From NCBI GenBank assembly GCA_900467185.1, contig UBPA01000003.1, positions 496,001 to 560,000 on the forward strand: a stretch of DNA of 64,000 bases. Reading direction: 5' to 3'. Positions 44,509 to 52,122 of this stretch are shown here, in pieces. The translations under genes and the position numbers were made by a program. The stretch's first letter is position 1. Each line of letters opens with the position of its first letter. The notes beneath the pieces were generated by a model. It was not told the origin of the DNA. It searched no databases and saw only the letters and a program-made list of their open reading frames with translations. This DNA comes from Hyphomicrobiales bacterium. Lineage in GTDB: Bacteria > Pseudomonadota > Alphaproteobacteria > Rhizobiales > Rhizobiaceae.

Positions 44509-44656
44509 GATGCCATCCTTTCGTCTTCGCGAACATCGCTTTCTGTCAACGAGAGGAAACGAGCGGCGAAATCGTTGGTTCCTTGGGCGGCTCAACACCT
44601 TTCCGTTTCCGTCGCAAAGCCGTATGCCTCTTCGTGATACAGCAGAGAGGCAGGAC

Positions 44657-45295
44657 ATGACGGCCGTCAGAGGAGCTTTTACGGCGCTGATCCATTCGCG
44701 GGCGGAGCGGCATTCGCTCCTGGAAGACGCGCAGGGCATCGTGGCCGGTAGCATGCTGGCCGTGCTCGGCGTGGCGCTGCTGCAGGGTGCCGGCCTGTTC
44801 ACGGGCGGCACGGCCGGCGCGGCCTTCCTGCTGCATTACGCGACGGGACTGTCCTTCGGCGCCTGCTTCTTTGCCATCAACCTGCCATTTGCCTATCTCG
44901 CCTATCGCCGGCTGGGGATGGGCTTCACGCTGAAGACCTTTGCGGCGATCGCGCTGACGGCGCTCCTGCCCGAGGTCGTGCCGGCGCAGCTCGGTCTCGC
45001 GCGGGTCGATCCGCTGGTGGGGGGCCTGTTCGGCGGTCTGGCCATCGGCGCCGGCATGCTGGCGCTGTTCCGACACCGGGCGAGCCTTGGCGGCATCGGC
45101 ATCCTCGCGGTCTACATTCAGGATCGCTTCGGTTTCCGGGCAGGCCTCGTGCAGCTCGGCTTCGATGCCGTGATCCTCGCCTTCGCCGTCCTTCTGGCCA
45201 GCCCCTTCATCATCCTCTGCTCCGTCCTCGGCGCGCTGGTCCTCAACCTCACCATCGCCGTGAACCATCGCAAGGACCGCTACATCGCGTTTTGA
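44657..45295 (+). CDS. YitT-family integral membrane protein (second paralogue)
   Basis: A 212-residue membrane protein with the same spans and motifs as 43267-43899: GGTAGAAFLLHY, FFAINLPFAYLAYRRLG, LFRHRASLGGIGILAVYIQ, closing NHRKDRYIAF. The starts (MSLISALGFW versus MTAVRGAFTAL) and the fourth span differ most. The ATG at 44657 follows AGAGAGGCAGGAC. The DUF2179 domain is absent here too. The helicase gene begins 21 bases downstream. Confidence 0.9.
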   Translation: MTAVRGAFTALIHSRAERHSLLEDAQGIVAGSMLAVLGVALLQGAGLFTGGTAGAAFLLHYATGLSFGACFFAINLPFAYLAYRRLGMGFTLKTFAAIALTALLPEVVPAQLGLARVDPLVGGLFGGLAIGAGMLALFRHRASLGGIGILAVYIQDRFGFRAGLVQLGFDAVILAFAVLLASPFIILCSVLGALVLNLTIAVNHRKDRYIAF

Positions 45296-45316
45296 CGGCC
45301 AAGGCCGCTTGCCGAT

Positions 45317-48004
45317 TTGGCCGGTTTCAACGACGCCGATCTCTGGAAAGAGCCGGGTCGGCGTTCTACATTCGTACCCGTGAAACAGATCCCGTCCGTT
45401 CAGCCCGCATCGCCGGCCTTCGCTCTGCCAGAACCGTTCCTGCGCTGGTTCTCGCGCAAGGGCTGGCAGCCGCGTGCACATCAGCTCGATCTGCTTGCGC
45501 GGATTCGCGGTGGCGAAAGCATGCTGCTGATCGCGCCGACCGGGGCCGGCAAAACGCTCGCAGGCTTCCTGCCCTCGCTGGTGTCGCTCACCGAGCGCGG
45601 CCGTATCCCGCCCGGCTCCGGCTTTCACGGCATCTACACCCTCTATATCTCGCCGCTAAAGGCGCTGGCCGTCGATATCGAGCGCAACCTGATGACGCCC
45701 GTCGGCGAGATGGGGCTGCCGATCCGGGTGGAGAACCGCACCGGTGACACGCCGCAATCCAAGCGCCAGCGCCAAAAGCTCGATCCGCCGGATATTCTCC
45801 TGACCACGCCGGAGCAAGTGGCCCTGCTGATCGCCAACGGCGAGGCCGAGCGCTTCTTCAAGAATCTCGAATATGTCATCTTCGACGAGCTGCACTCGCT
45901 GGTCACCTCCAAGCGCGGGCATCTGCTCGCCCTCGGGCTTGCGCGGCTGCGGCGGCTGGCGCCCGGGCTGAAGACCATCGGCCTCTCCGCCACGGTCGCC
46001 GACCCCATGGACCTGCAGCGCTGGCTGGTGGCGCAAGTGCCGGATCGGGCGGAATGCGCGGGCGTCATCACGGTTTCGGGCGGGGCGAAGCCCGACATCT
46101 CCATTCTCGCGAGCGAGGTTCGCGTGCCCTGGTCCGGGCATACGGCGAGCTATGCCATGCCGGAGGTCTACGAGGCGATCAAGCGGCACCGCACCGCCCT
46201 CCTCTTCGTCAACACGCGCAACCAGGCGGAGCGGCTGTTCCAGGCGCTCTGGACCATCAACGACGACAACCTGCCGATCGCCCTGCATCACGGCTCGCTG
46301 GATGTCGGGCAGCGACGCAAGGTGGAGGCGGCCATGGCGGAAAACCGCCTGCGCGCCGTGGTCGCCACCTCGACGCTCGATCTCGGCATCGACTGGGGCG
46401 ATGTGGATCTCGTCATCCATGTGGGCGCGCCGAAGGGGGCGAGCCGTCTCGCCCAGCGCATCGGCCGCTCCAACCACCGCATGGACGAGCCGAGCCAGGC
46501 GATCCTCGTGCCGGCGAACCGTTTCGAGGTGATGGAGTGCCAGGCGGCGCTCGATGCCAACTATCTCGGGGCGCAGGACACGCCGCCGGTCGGCCGCGGC
46601 GCGCTCGACGTGCTCGCCCAGCACGTGCTCGGCATGGCCTGCGCCGCCCCGTTCGATCCGCTCGCGCTCTACGACGAGATCACCAGCGCCTCGCCCTATG
46701 CCGAGCTGACATGGGAGACCTTCGAGCGCATCGTCGATTTCGTGGCGACGGGCGGCTATGCGCTGCGCACCTACGAGCGCTATGCCCGCATCCGCAAGAC
46801 GGAGGACGGGCTGTGGCGCGTGTCCAACGGCAAGGTCGCGCAGCAGTACCGGCTGAACATCGGCACCATCATCGAATCGCCGACGCTGAACGTGCGGCTG
46901 GTCGGCAAGATGGCCAGCAAGGCGCGCATGGGGCGCGGCGGCCTGTCGCTCGGCAAGGTGGAGGAGTTCTTTCTGGAGATGCTGTCGCCGGGCGATACCT
47001 TCCTGTTCGGCGGCAAGGTCATTCGCTTCGAGGGCATCCATGAGAACGAGTGTCTGGTGACGCAGGGCTACAAGCTCGACCCGAAGATCCCCTCCTATGC
47101 CGGCGGCAAGTTTCCGCTCTCGACCTATCTCGCGGCCCAGGTGCGCCGGATGCTGGCGGACCCCGAGGCTCACGCCGACCTGCCGGAGCAGGTGCGCGAC
47201 TGGCTGGCGATCCAGCGCGATCTCTCCATGCTGCCGCGCGAGGACGAGCTGCTGATCGAGACCTTTCCCTATGGCAACCGCTATTTCATGGTCGCCTATG
47301 CCTTCGAGGGGCGGCTTGCCCACCAGACGCTCGGCATGCTGCTGACACGGCGGCTCGACCGGGCGGGGTTGAACCCGATGGGCTTCGTCGCCACGGATTA
47401 CTCTCTGGCGATCTGGTGCATGGAGGATATGACGCAGGCGTTTCAGGCCGGACATCCCTCGCTGGCCGAGCTCTTCGACGAGGACATGCTGGGCGACGAT
47501 CTGGAGGCGTGGCTGGACGAGAGCTATCTCCTGAAACGCACCTTCCGCAATTGCGCCATCATCGCCGGGCTCATCGAGCCGCGACACCCCGGTAAAGAGA
47601 AGACCGGGCGGCAGGTCACGGTCTCCAGCGATCTCATCTACGACGTGCTGCGCAGCCACGAACCGGACCACATCCTGCTCGAGGCGACACGCAACGATGC
47701 GGCAACAGGGCTTTTGGATATCGGGCGGCTTGGCGATATGCTGGTGCGAATCAAGAGCCACATCGTCCACCGGCCGCTCGAAAAGGTCTCGCCGCTCGCC
47801 GTCCCGATCATGCTGGAAATCGGCCGGGAATCCGTGCCGGGCCAGGCACCGGATGCGCTGCTGGCGGAAGCCGCCGACGAGCTGATCTTCGAGGCGATGG
47901 GCGAACACGCCGACATGCCGGGCTTCTCGCAAGGGTCCGGCGCGCCGGCTCTTTCGGAAGACTCTGACGAACCGGTGGATCGACCGGTGGGAATGACGCG
48001 CTGA
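45317..48004 (+). CDS. Ligase-associated DNA-damage-response DEXH-box helicase (Lhr family)
   Basis: An 895-residue superfamily 2 helicase. Motif I APTGAGKT (about 72-79), DELH motif (IFDELHSL near 188), SATV, helicase C-terminal QRIGRSNHR (motif VI), then the Lhr winged-helix/core domains (GRGALDVLAQHVLG, VSNGKVAQQYRLNIGTI). Members are typically next to pdeM and a DNA ligase and act in DNA repair. The start codon is uncertain: TTG 45317 gives MAGFNDADLW, and GTG 45380 is possible; neither has a strong ribosome-binding site. It overlaps pdeM by one base (TGATG). Confidence 0.92.
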   Translation: MAGFNDADLWKEPGRRSTFVPVKQIPSVQPASPAFALPEPFLRWFSRKGWQPRAHQLDLLARIRGGESMLLIAPTGAGKTLAGFLPSLVSLTERGRIPPGSGFHGIYTLYISPLKALAVDIERNLMTPVGEMGLPIRVENRTGDTPQSKRQRQKLDPPDILLTTPEQVALLIANGEAERFFKNLEYVIFDELHSLVTSKRGHLLALGLARLRRLAPGLKTIGLSATVADPMDLQRWLVAQVPDRAECAGVITVSGGAKPDISILASEVRVPWSGHTASYAMPEVYEAIKRHRTALLFVNTRNQAERLFQALWTINDDNLPIALHHGSLDVGQRRKVEAAMAENRLRAVVATSTLDLGIDWGDVDLVIHVGAPKGASRLAQRIGRSNHRMDEPSQAILVPANRFEVMECQAALDANYLGAQDTPPVGRGALDVLAQHVLGMACAAPFDPLALYDEITSASPYAELTWETFERIVDFVATGGYALRTYERYARIRKTEDGLWRVSNGKVAQQYRLNIGTIIESPTLNVRLVGKMASKARMGRGGLSLGKVEEFFLEMLSPGDTFLFGGKVIRFEGIHENECLVTQGYKLDPKIPSYAGGKFPLSTYLAAQVRRMLADPEAHADLPEQVRDWLAIQRDLSMLPREDELLIETFPYGNRYFMVAYAFEGRLAHQTLGMLLTRRLDRAGLNPMGFVATDYSLAIWCMEDMTQAFQAGHPSLAELFDEDMLGDDLEAWLDESYLLKRTFRNCAIIAGLIEPRHPGKEKTGRQVTVSSDLIYDVLRSHEPDHILLEATRNDAATGLLDIGRLGDMLVRIKSHIVHRPLEKVSPLAVPIMLEIGRESVPGQAPDALLAEAADELIFEAMGEHADMPGFSQGSGAPALSEDSDEPVDRPVGMTR

Positions 48005-48732
48005 TGCACCGCCTCTACCATGCCAGCCGCACCGCGGCCGATGCCTACCCTGCCCTCTCCGAGCGCATCGCCATCAACGGCGTCGCTGCCGTCTGCGATC
48101 CGCTCGGCGGCCTGCACCTGCCGGATCACGACGTGCTCGTCGTCTCCGATCTGCACCTTGAAAAAGGCTCGGCCTTCGCCCGGCGCGGCATGATGCTGCC
48201 GCCCTACGACACCCTCTCGACGCTGAAGATCCTGCAGGCCATCATCGCCCGCCATAACCCGAAGACCGTGATCAGCCTCGGCGACAATTTTCACGATCGC
48301 GTCGGCTCCGCTTTGATGCCGGAGATGTTTCGCCAGATGATCGTCGACATGGCGCGCGGGCGCGAATGGATCTGGATCAACGGCAACCACGACCCGGACG
48401 GAGCCGCGACCCTGCCGGGCACATCCCTTGACGAGCTGCGGCTCGGCGGCCTCACCTTCCGACACGAGCCGAGCCTCGAGGCGATACCGGGCGAAATCGC
48501 CGGCCACCTTCACCCCGCCGCCATCGTCCGCCGCCGCGAGAAATCCGTGCGCCGCGCCTGTTTCGCGACCGACGGTACCCGCCTCGTCATGCCCGCCTTC
48601 GGCGTCACCACCGGCGGCATGGACCTCGCCCATCCCACCATCTGCCGCCTGTTCGACCAGACGAGACTGACCGCGCATATGCTCGGCCGGGATCGGATCT
48701 ATTCGGTGCGGTTTGCGAATTTGCGGGGATAA
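48004..48732 (+). CDS. pdeM: Ligase-associated DNA-damage-response endonuclease PdeM
   Basis: A 242-residue calcineurin-like metallophosphoesterase. The metal ligands lie in VVSDLHLEKGSAF, SLGDNFHD, INGNHD and GHLHP. PdeM-type nucleases occur with the Lhr-type helicase and an ATP-dependent ligase, a presumed repair module. The ligase partner is not in this window. The first base of its ATG is the last base of the helicase stop codon. It ends one base before the stop of the convergent restriction-like gene. Confidence 0.93.
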   Translation: MHRLYHASRTAADAYPALSERIAINGVAAVCDPLGGLHLPDHDVLVVSDLHLEKGSAFARRGMMLPPYDTLSTLKILQAIIARHNPKTVISLGDNFHDRVGSALMPEMFRQMIVDMARGREWIWINGNHDPDGAATLPGTSLDELRLGGLTFRHEPSLEAIPGEIAGHLHPAAIVRRREKSVRRACFATDGTRLVMPAFGVTTGGMDLAHPTICRLFDQTRLTAHMLGRDRIYSVRFANLRG

Positions 48733-49794
48733 TCACTCGCCTGCGCTATCGTATTTTCGGACGGTACTGCGCAGTCTCTCGCTGTGTTCGTAAATCTGCT
48801 CCAGCGACTCGATAATGATTCGTTCCTCCTGATCCTTATCGAACAGTCCGATGTATTTGACAGACCGGTTAAACCACAGCCGAGCCAAGGGCTTCCGGTT
48901 GTTATTGTCCAGCAGGATACCGCAATAGGTTTTCTGATCGCGCATGACGACACGCTTGGAAGTCGTAACCTCTCTCAGAATTGCACGGACGATCATGTAG
49001 CCTTCCCGCTCTTCATCCGTTGTGACAACCTCTGGCTCCTCGACTGCTGGCTCATCGATCTTCTCGATGACCTCTTGAGTATCGGCGAGGGCATTTGACA
49101 AGCGACTTTTTACAACGTCCATGATCACTTCTCGGAAAGCCGTTCGCACGACTCCCGTCATCATCTCGCGCGCGGCCGACGTCATTCGGCCCTCATAGAT
49201 GCTGCTGGATACGAGTTTTACGAAATCTTCTGACGGCTCCTCCATCAACTTCGTAATGATCTGCTTGACGCCCGATGTGTATTTGAGGCGTTCCGCTGTC
49301 GCCAAAATGGCTGCCACGTCGAAGTTTGCCTTCTCGAACTTTCTCAACTCTGAAATCACAGAGGCGCTGAAGTCGGTGACGTCAAATATGAAGAACGGCC
49401 TCGTATCCAGCTTGTTTGGCGCCTCGAGGTCTGTGTAGAAGTTGAACGTCCGCCCATTCGTGAGGATCGCGAACTTTGCGTTTGTAACGCTAAAGTATCG
49501 ATAGAGTTGATCGAGATGCTTTTTCTCCAACGCGACGGAGATTGGCTTGCACTCTATAAGTATCCGGACATCATTATCTATCTTTAGGGCGTAATCGACT
49601 TTCTCGCCCTTCTTCCCGACAGCATCTGCCGTGAACTCCGGGATCACCTCGCTGGGGTCAAAAACATCATAGCCAAGAGCCCTCAAGAAAGGGAGGACTA
49701 CCGCTGTCTTCACGGCCTCTTCCGTGACCATTGTACTCGAATGTGATCTCACACGCTCTGAGATCGCACGCAGACTTTCCTCAATTGTTGTCAT
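48733..49794 (-). CDS. Orphan type I restriction (HsdR N-terminal) nuclease-domain protein
   Basis: A 353-residue protein whose first 150 residues form a PD-(D/E)XK nuclease of the HsdR N-terminal type: D67 (KVDYAL), E81-C82-K83 (ILIECKP) and the Q96xxxY100 motif (DQLYRY). No helicase, methylase or specificity domain follows; residues about 150-353 are unassigned. The DNA is visibly AT-richer (about 50% GC in places) and uses rarer codons than its neighbours, which suggests horizontal gain. It sits between pdeM and the RAM-domain gene. GAGGT precedes the ATG. Confidence 0.8.
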   Translation of the reverse strand: MTTIEESLRAISERVRSHSSTMVTEEAVKTAVVLPFLRALGYDVFDPSEVIPEFTADAVGKKGEKVDYALKIDNDVRILIECKPISVALEKKHLDQLYRYFSVTNAKFAILTNGRTFNFYTDLEAPNKLDTRPFFIFDVTDFSASVISELRKFEKANFDVAAILATAERLKYTSGVKQIITKLMEEPSEDFVKLVSSSIYEGRMTSAAREMMTGVVRTAFREVIMDVVKSRLSNALADTQEVIEKIDEPAVEEPEVVTTDEEREGYMIVRAILREVTTSKRVVMRDQKTYCGILLDNNNRKPLARLWFNRSVKYIGLFDKDQEERIIIESLEQIYEHSERLRSTVRKYDSAGE

Positions 49795-49875
49795 GATACC
49801 TCGCCCTCTGCATGCAGGAGGTTGCTTAGCCGCAACTCAAAGTCAAGCAGCCGCAGAACGAGGATTACTGAACTC

Positions 49876-50112
49876 TTAAAACGCGTTGAACGTCAGTGTG
49901 GTCAGCGAGCGGGTGATGCCGGGGACGGTGGCGATGTTGTCGTTGATGAACTTGCCGATATCCTGGCCTTCTTCGATGTAGACCTTGATGATCAGGTCGT
50001 AATCGCCGGAGGTGGAGTACATTTCCGAGACGATTTCCTTGCGGTAGATCGCGTCGGCGACCTCGTAGGTCTTGCCGGGGGCGCATTGGAGCTGGACGAA
50101 GATCGGCTTCAT
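49876..50112 (-). CDS. Stand-alone AsnC/Lrp ligand-binding (RAM) domain protein
   Basis: A 78-residue protein consisting only of the Lrp/AsnC effector domain: PIFVQLQCAPGKTYEVADAI, then TSGDYDLIIKVYIE and a closing TTLTFNAF strand. It has no DNA-binding helix-turn-helix. Such proteins form rings or dimers and may bind amino acids or modulate full-length Lrp proteins (inference). GAGGA lies upstream of the ATG. It is transcribed alone. Confidence 0.9.
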   Translation of the reverse strand: MKPIFVQLQCAPGKTYEVADAIYRKEIVSEMYSTSGDYDLIIKVYIEEGQDIGKFINDNIATVPGITRSLTTLTFNAF

Positions 50113-50232
50113 GGCGGTTGGTCCTCATATGTTTCCGCACGACATAGGGCAGAATCGCGGTCTGTGGAACCGTGCCGTCCCGGAAGGCGACGCGGCTTTT
50201 CCGTCAGTCACGTCAAGGCGACGCTTTTCTCC

Positions 50233-51021
50233 CTAGTCGCGTCGGAAGGCGACGCTGGCGGCCCAGCCGGTGATGACGGCGAGCAGGACGGCGAAGAGGC
50301 CGTAGAAGAAGGGGTGCTTGTGGGCGGCCTCGGTGATGGCGGCTTCGAGGCCGGTCTTGATGACCCGGAGCGGCAGCGCCTTGGCAGCCACGAACACGCC
50401 GTCGCGGAAGAGGTAGGCGCGCACGACATGGACGCCGTTGGGCACGTCGGCCGGCAGGCGCACGGAGGCCTTGAAGAGGCTGGCGGAGATGAACTGCACC
50501 CCGCCGGGATCGCGCTGGTAGACGCCGCTCGTTTCACGCAGACGGCGGAAGGCACTGCGAAACTCGGTGACGCTGCTGCCATCGCCGATATAGCCGATCG
50601 GGCTCAGCGTCATGTGGGCGACGCCGATGCCCATATTGTTCATCTCGTTGGCAGGCGCGATGGCATCGATGTCGCGCGTGCTCGACAGAGAGTAGGATTC
50701 CGGCACGAGTTCGAAGGTCATCGACTGGGTGTTGACCCAGATGCCGAAGACGCGGCGCTTCTTGCGCACGGTGGCGCTTTCCTTCGGCCCTTCCAGCGAG
50801 ACGACGATATTGTATTTGCCCTGCGCCAGAAGGTCGGGCGCGAACCCGTCGATCGCGCCAAAAATCGTGAGGTCGGCGCCGCGGAAGTCGGAGGTGATGG
50901 CGATTTCGTCGGTGGAGATGCCGATGTCGAGCTTTTCGGTGAACTCGTCCGCGCGGTTCTGGGCCGCCGCGGGAGCCGCGAGCGCCAGGGCCACGAGGAA
51001 GCTTGCGAGACGACGGCGCAT
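50233..51021 (-). CDS. TIGR02186-family membrane-anchored exported protein
   Basis: A 262-residue protein with a signal peptide (SFLVALALAAPAAAQ), a beta-rich periplasmic domain (EKLDIGISTDEIAITSDF, then ADLTIFGAIDGF) and a C-terminal span (FFYGLFAVLLAVITGWAASVAF). It matches the TIGR02186 group of alphaproteobacteria, which is regularly linked to a TSUP permease, as here: the ATG at 51021 shares a base with the TSUP stop. The function is unknown; coupling suggests a helper of sulfur-compound transport. Confidence 0.88.
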   Translation of the reverse strand: MRRRLASFLVALALAAPAAAQNRADEFTEKLDIGISTDEIAITSDFRGADLTIFGAIDGFAPDLLAQGKYNIVVSLEGPKESATVRKKRRVFGIWVNTQSMTFELVPESYSLSSTRDIDAIAPANEMNNMGIGVAHMTLSPIGYIGDGSSVTEFRSAFRRLRETSGVYQRDPGGVQFISASLFKASVRLPADVPNGVHVVRAYLFRDGVFVAAKALPLRVIKTGLEAAITEAAHKHPFFYGLFAVLLAVITGWAASVAFRRD

Positions 51022-51947
51022 CAGAAGCCGGACCCCGACGAGATGACCGAATAGATGTCGGCCGGCGGCAGCACGAGTTCGACCGCAAGACGGATGCCGA
51101 CGGCGAGGACCAGGAGGGCCAGCAGCGCCCGCAGCTGCTCGCCGCGCAGTTTCTGGCCGACGCGCACGCCATATTGCGCCCCGATGACGCCGGCGATCAT
51201 CAGCACGAAGGCAAGCACGATATCGACCGTGTAGTTCGCCGTCGCCTGGACGATGACGGTGTAGGCCGAGACGAAGATGATCTGGAACAGCGACGTGCCC
51301 ACGACGACATTGGTGGGGATGCGCAGGAGATAGATCATGGCGGGCACCATGATGAAGCCGCCGCCGACCCCCATGACGGAGGTGAGGATGCCGATGCAGA
51401 AGCCGAGACCGGCGACGGGAATGATGCTGAGATAAATCTTCGACTTCTTGAACCGCACCTTGAGCGGCAGGCGGTGGATCCACCCGTGATGGCCGGGGCG
51501 GCGCAGCGGCATGGCCTCGTTGCGCTTGGCGCGCCGCAGCGCATTGATGCTTTCGGCCAGCATGAGCGAGCCGACGGAGCCGAGCAGCAGCACATAGGCG
51601 AGCGAGATCACCAGATCGAGCTGGCCGATGCGGCGCAGGGCGGCGAAGATCCAGATGCCGAGCGTCGCGCCCGCCAGACCTCCGAGCAGGAGGACAGTGC
51701 CGAGCTTGATATCGATGGTGCCGCGGCGGAAATGGGTGATGGCGCCGGAGATGGAGGAGGCCACGACCTGATTGGCGCCGGTGGCGACGGCAACGACCGG
51801 CGGGATGTTGTAGAAGATCAGCAGCGGCGTGATGAGGAAGCCGCCACCGACGCCGAACATGCCGGAGAGGAAGCCGACGGCCGCCCCCATACCGAGGATG
51901 ATCAGCACGTTCACCGACAGTTCCGCAATGGGCAGGTAGATCGTCAC
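51021..51947 (-). CDS. TSUP-family (TauE/SafE) sulfite/anion permease
   Basis: A 308-residue inner-membrane exporter/importer with about eight to nine spans in two repeats. Each repeat has the glycine-rich signature: FLSGMFGVGGGFLITP near residue 30 and SVMGVGGGFIMVPAMIYLL near 190. A basic loop separates the halves. The start is GTG 51947 with GAGG seven bases upstream; the open frame extends 53 codons further without family similarity. Co-translated with the TIGR02186 gene. Sulfonate, sulfite or sulfoacetate are typical family substrates; the real one is unknown. Confidence 0.9.
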   Translation of the reverse strand: MTIYLPIAELSVNVLIILGMGAAVGFLSGMFGVGGGFLITPLLIFYNIPPVVAVATGANQVVASSISGAITHFRRGTIDIKLGTVLLLGGLAGATLGIWIFAALRRIGQLDLVISLAYVLLLGSVGSLMLAESINALRRAKRNEAMPLRRPGHHGWIHRLPLKVRFKKSKIYLSIIPVAGLGFCIGILTSVMGVGGGFIMVPAMIYLLRIPTNVVVGTSLFQIIFVSAYTVIVQATANYTVDIVLAFVLMIAGVIGAQYGVRVGQKLRGEQLRALLALLVLAVGIRLAVELVLPPADIYSVISSGSGF

Positions 51948-52122
51948 GGCCGGACCTCGAACGTCGAACGGAGCGGCGCAGCTTGTTGACGCTCCCAAAC
52001 GAAGGCAGCGCGCGCCGGAAGGCCGCGCCGTTTGCCGCAGTATGCACCGGGCTGCTGCATAATGTCTAAACGACGTCCGATTTTTGTACGGCGCAACGCG
52101 CCGCACGCGACAGGCGCGTCGA

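Noticed and set aside
45656-47932. 758-codon minus-strand frame across the helicase
   Set aside because: Opposite-strand shadow; the helicase motifs are complete on the plus strand.
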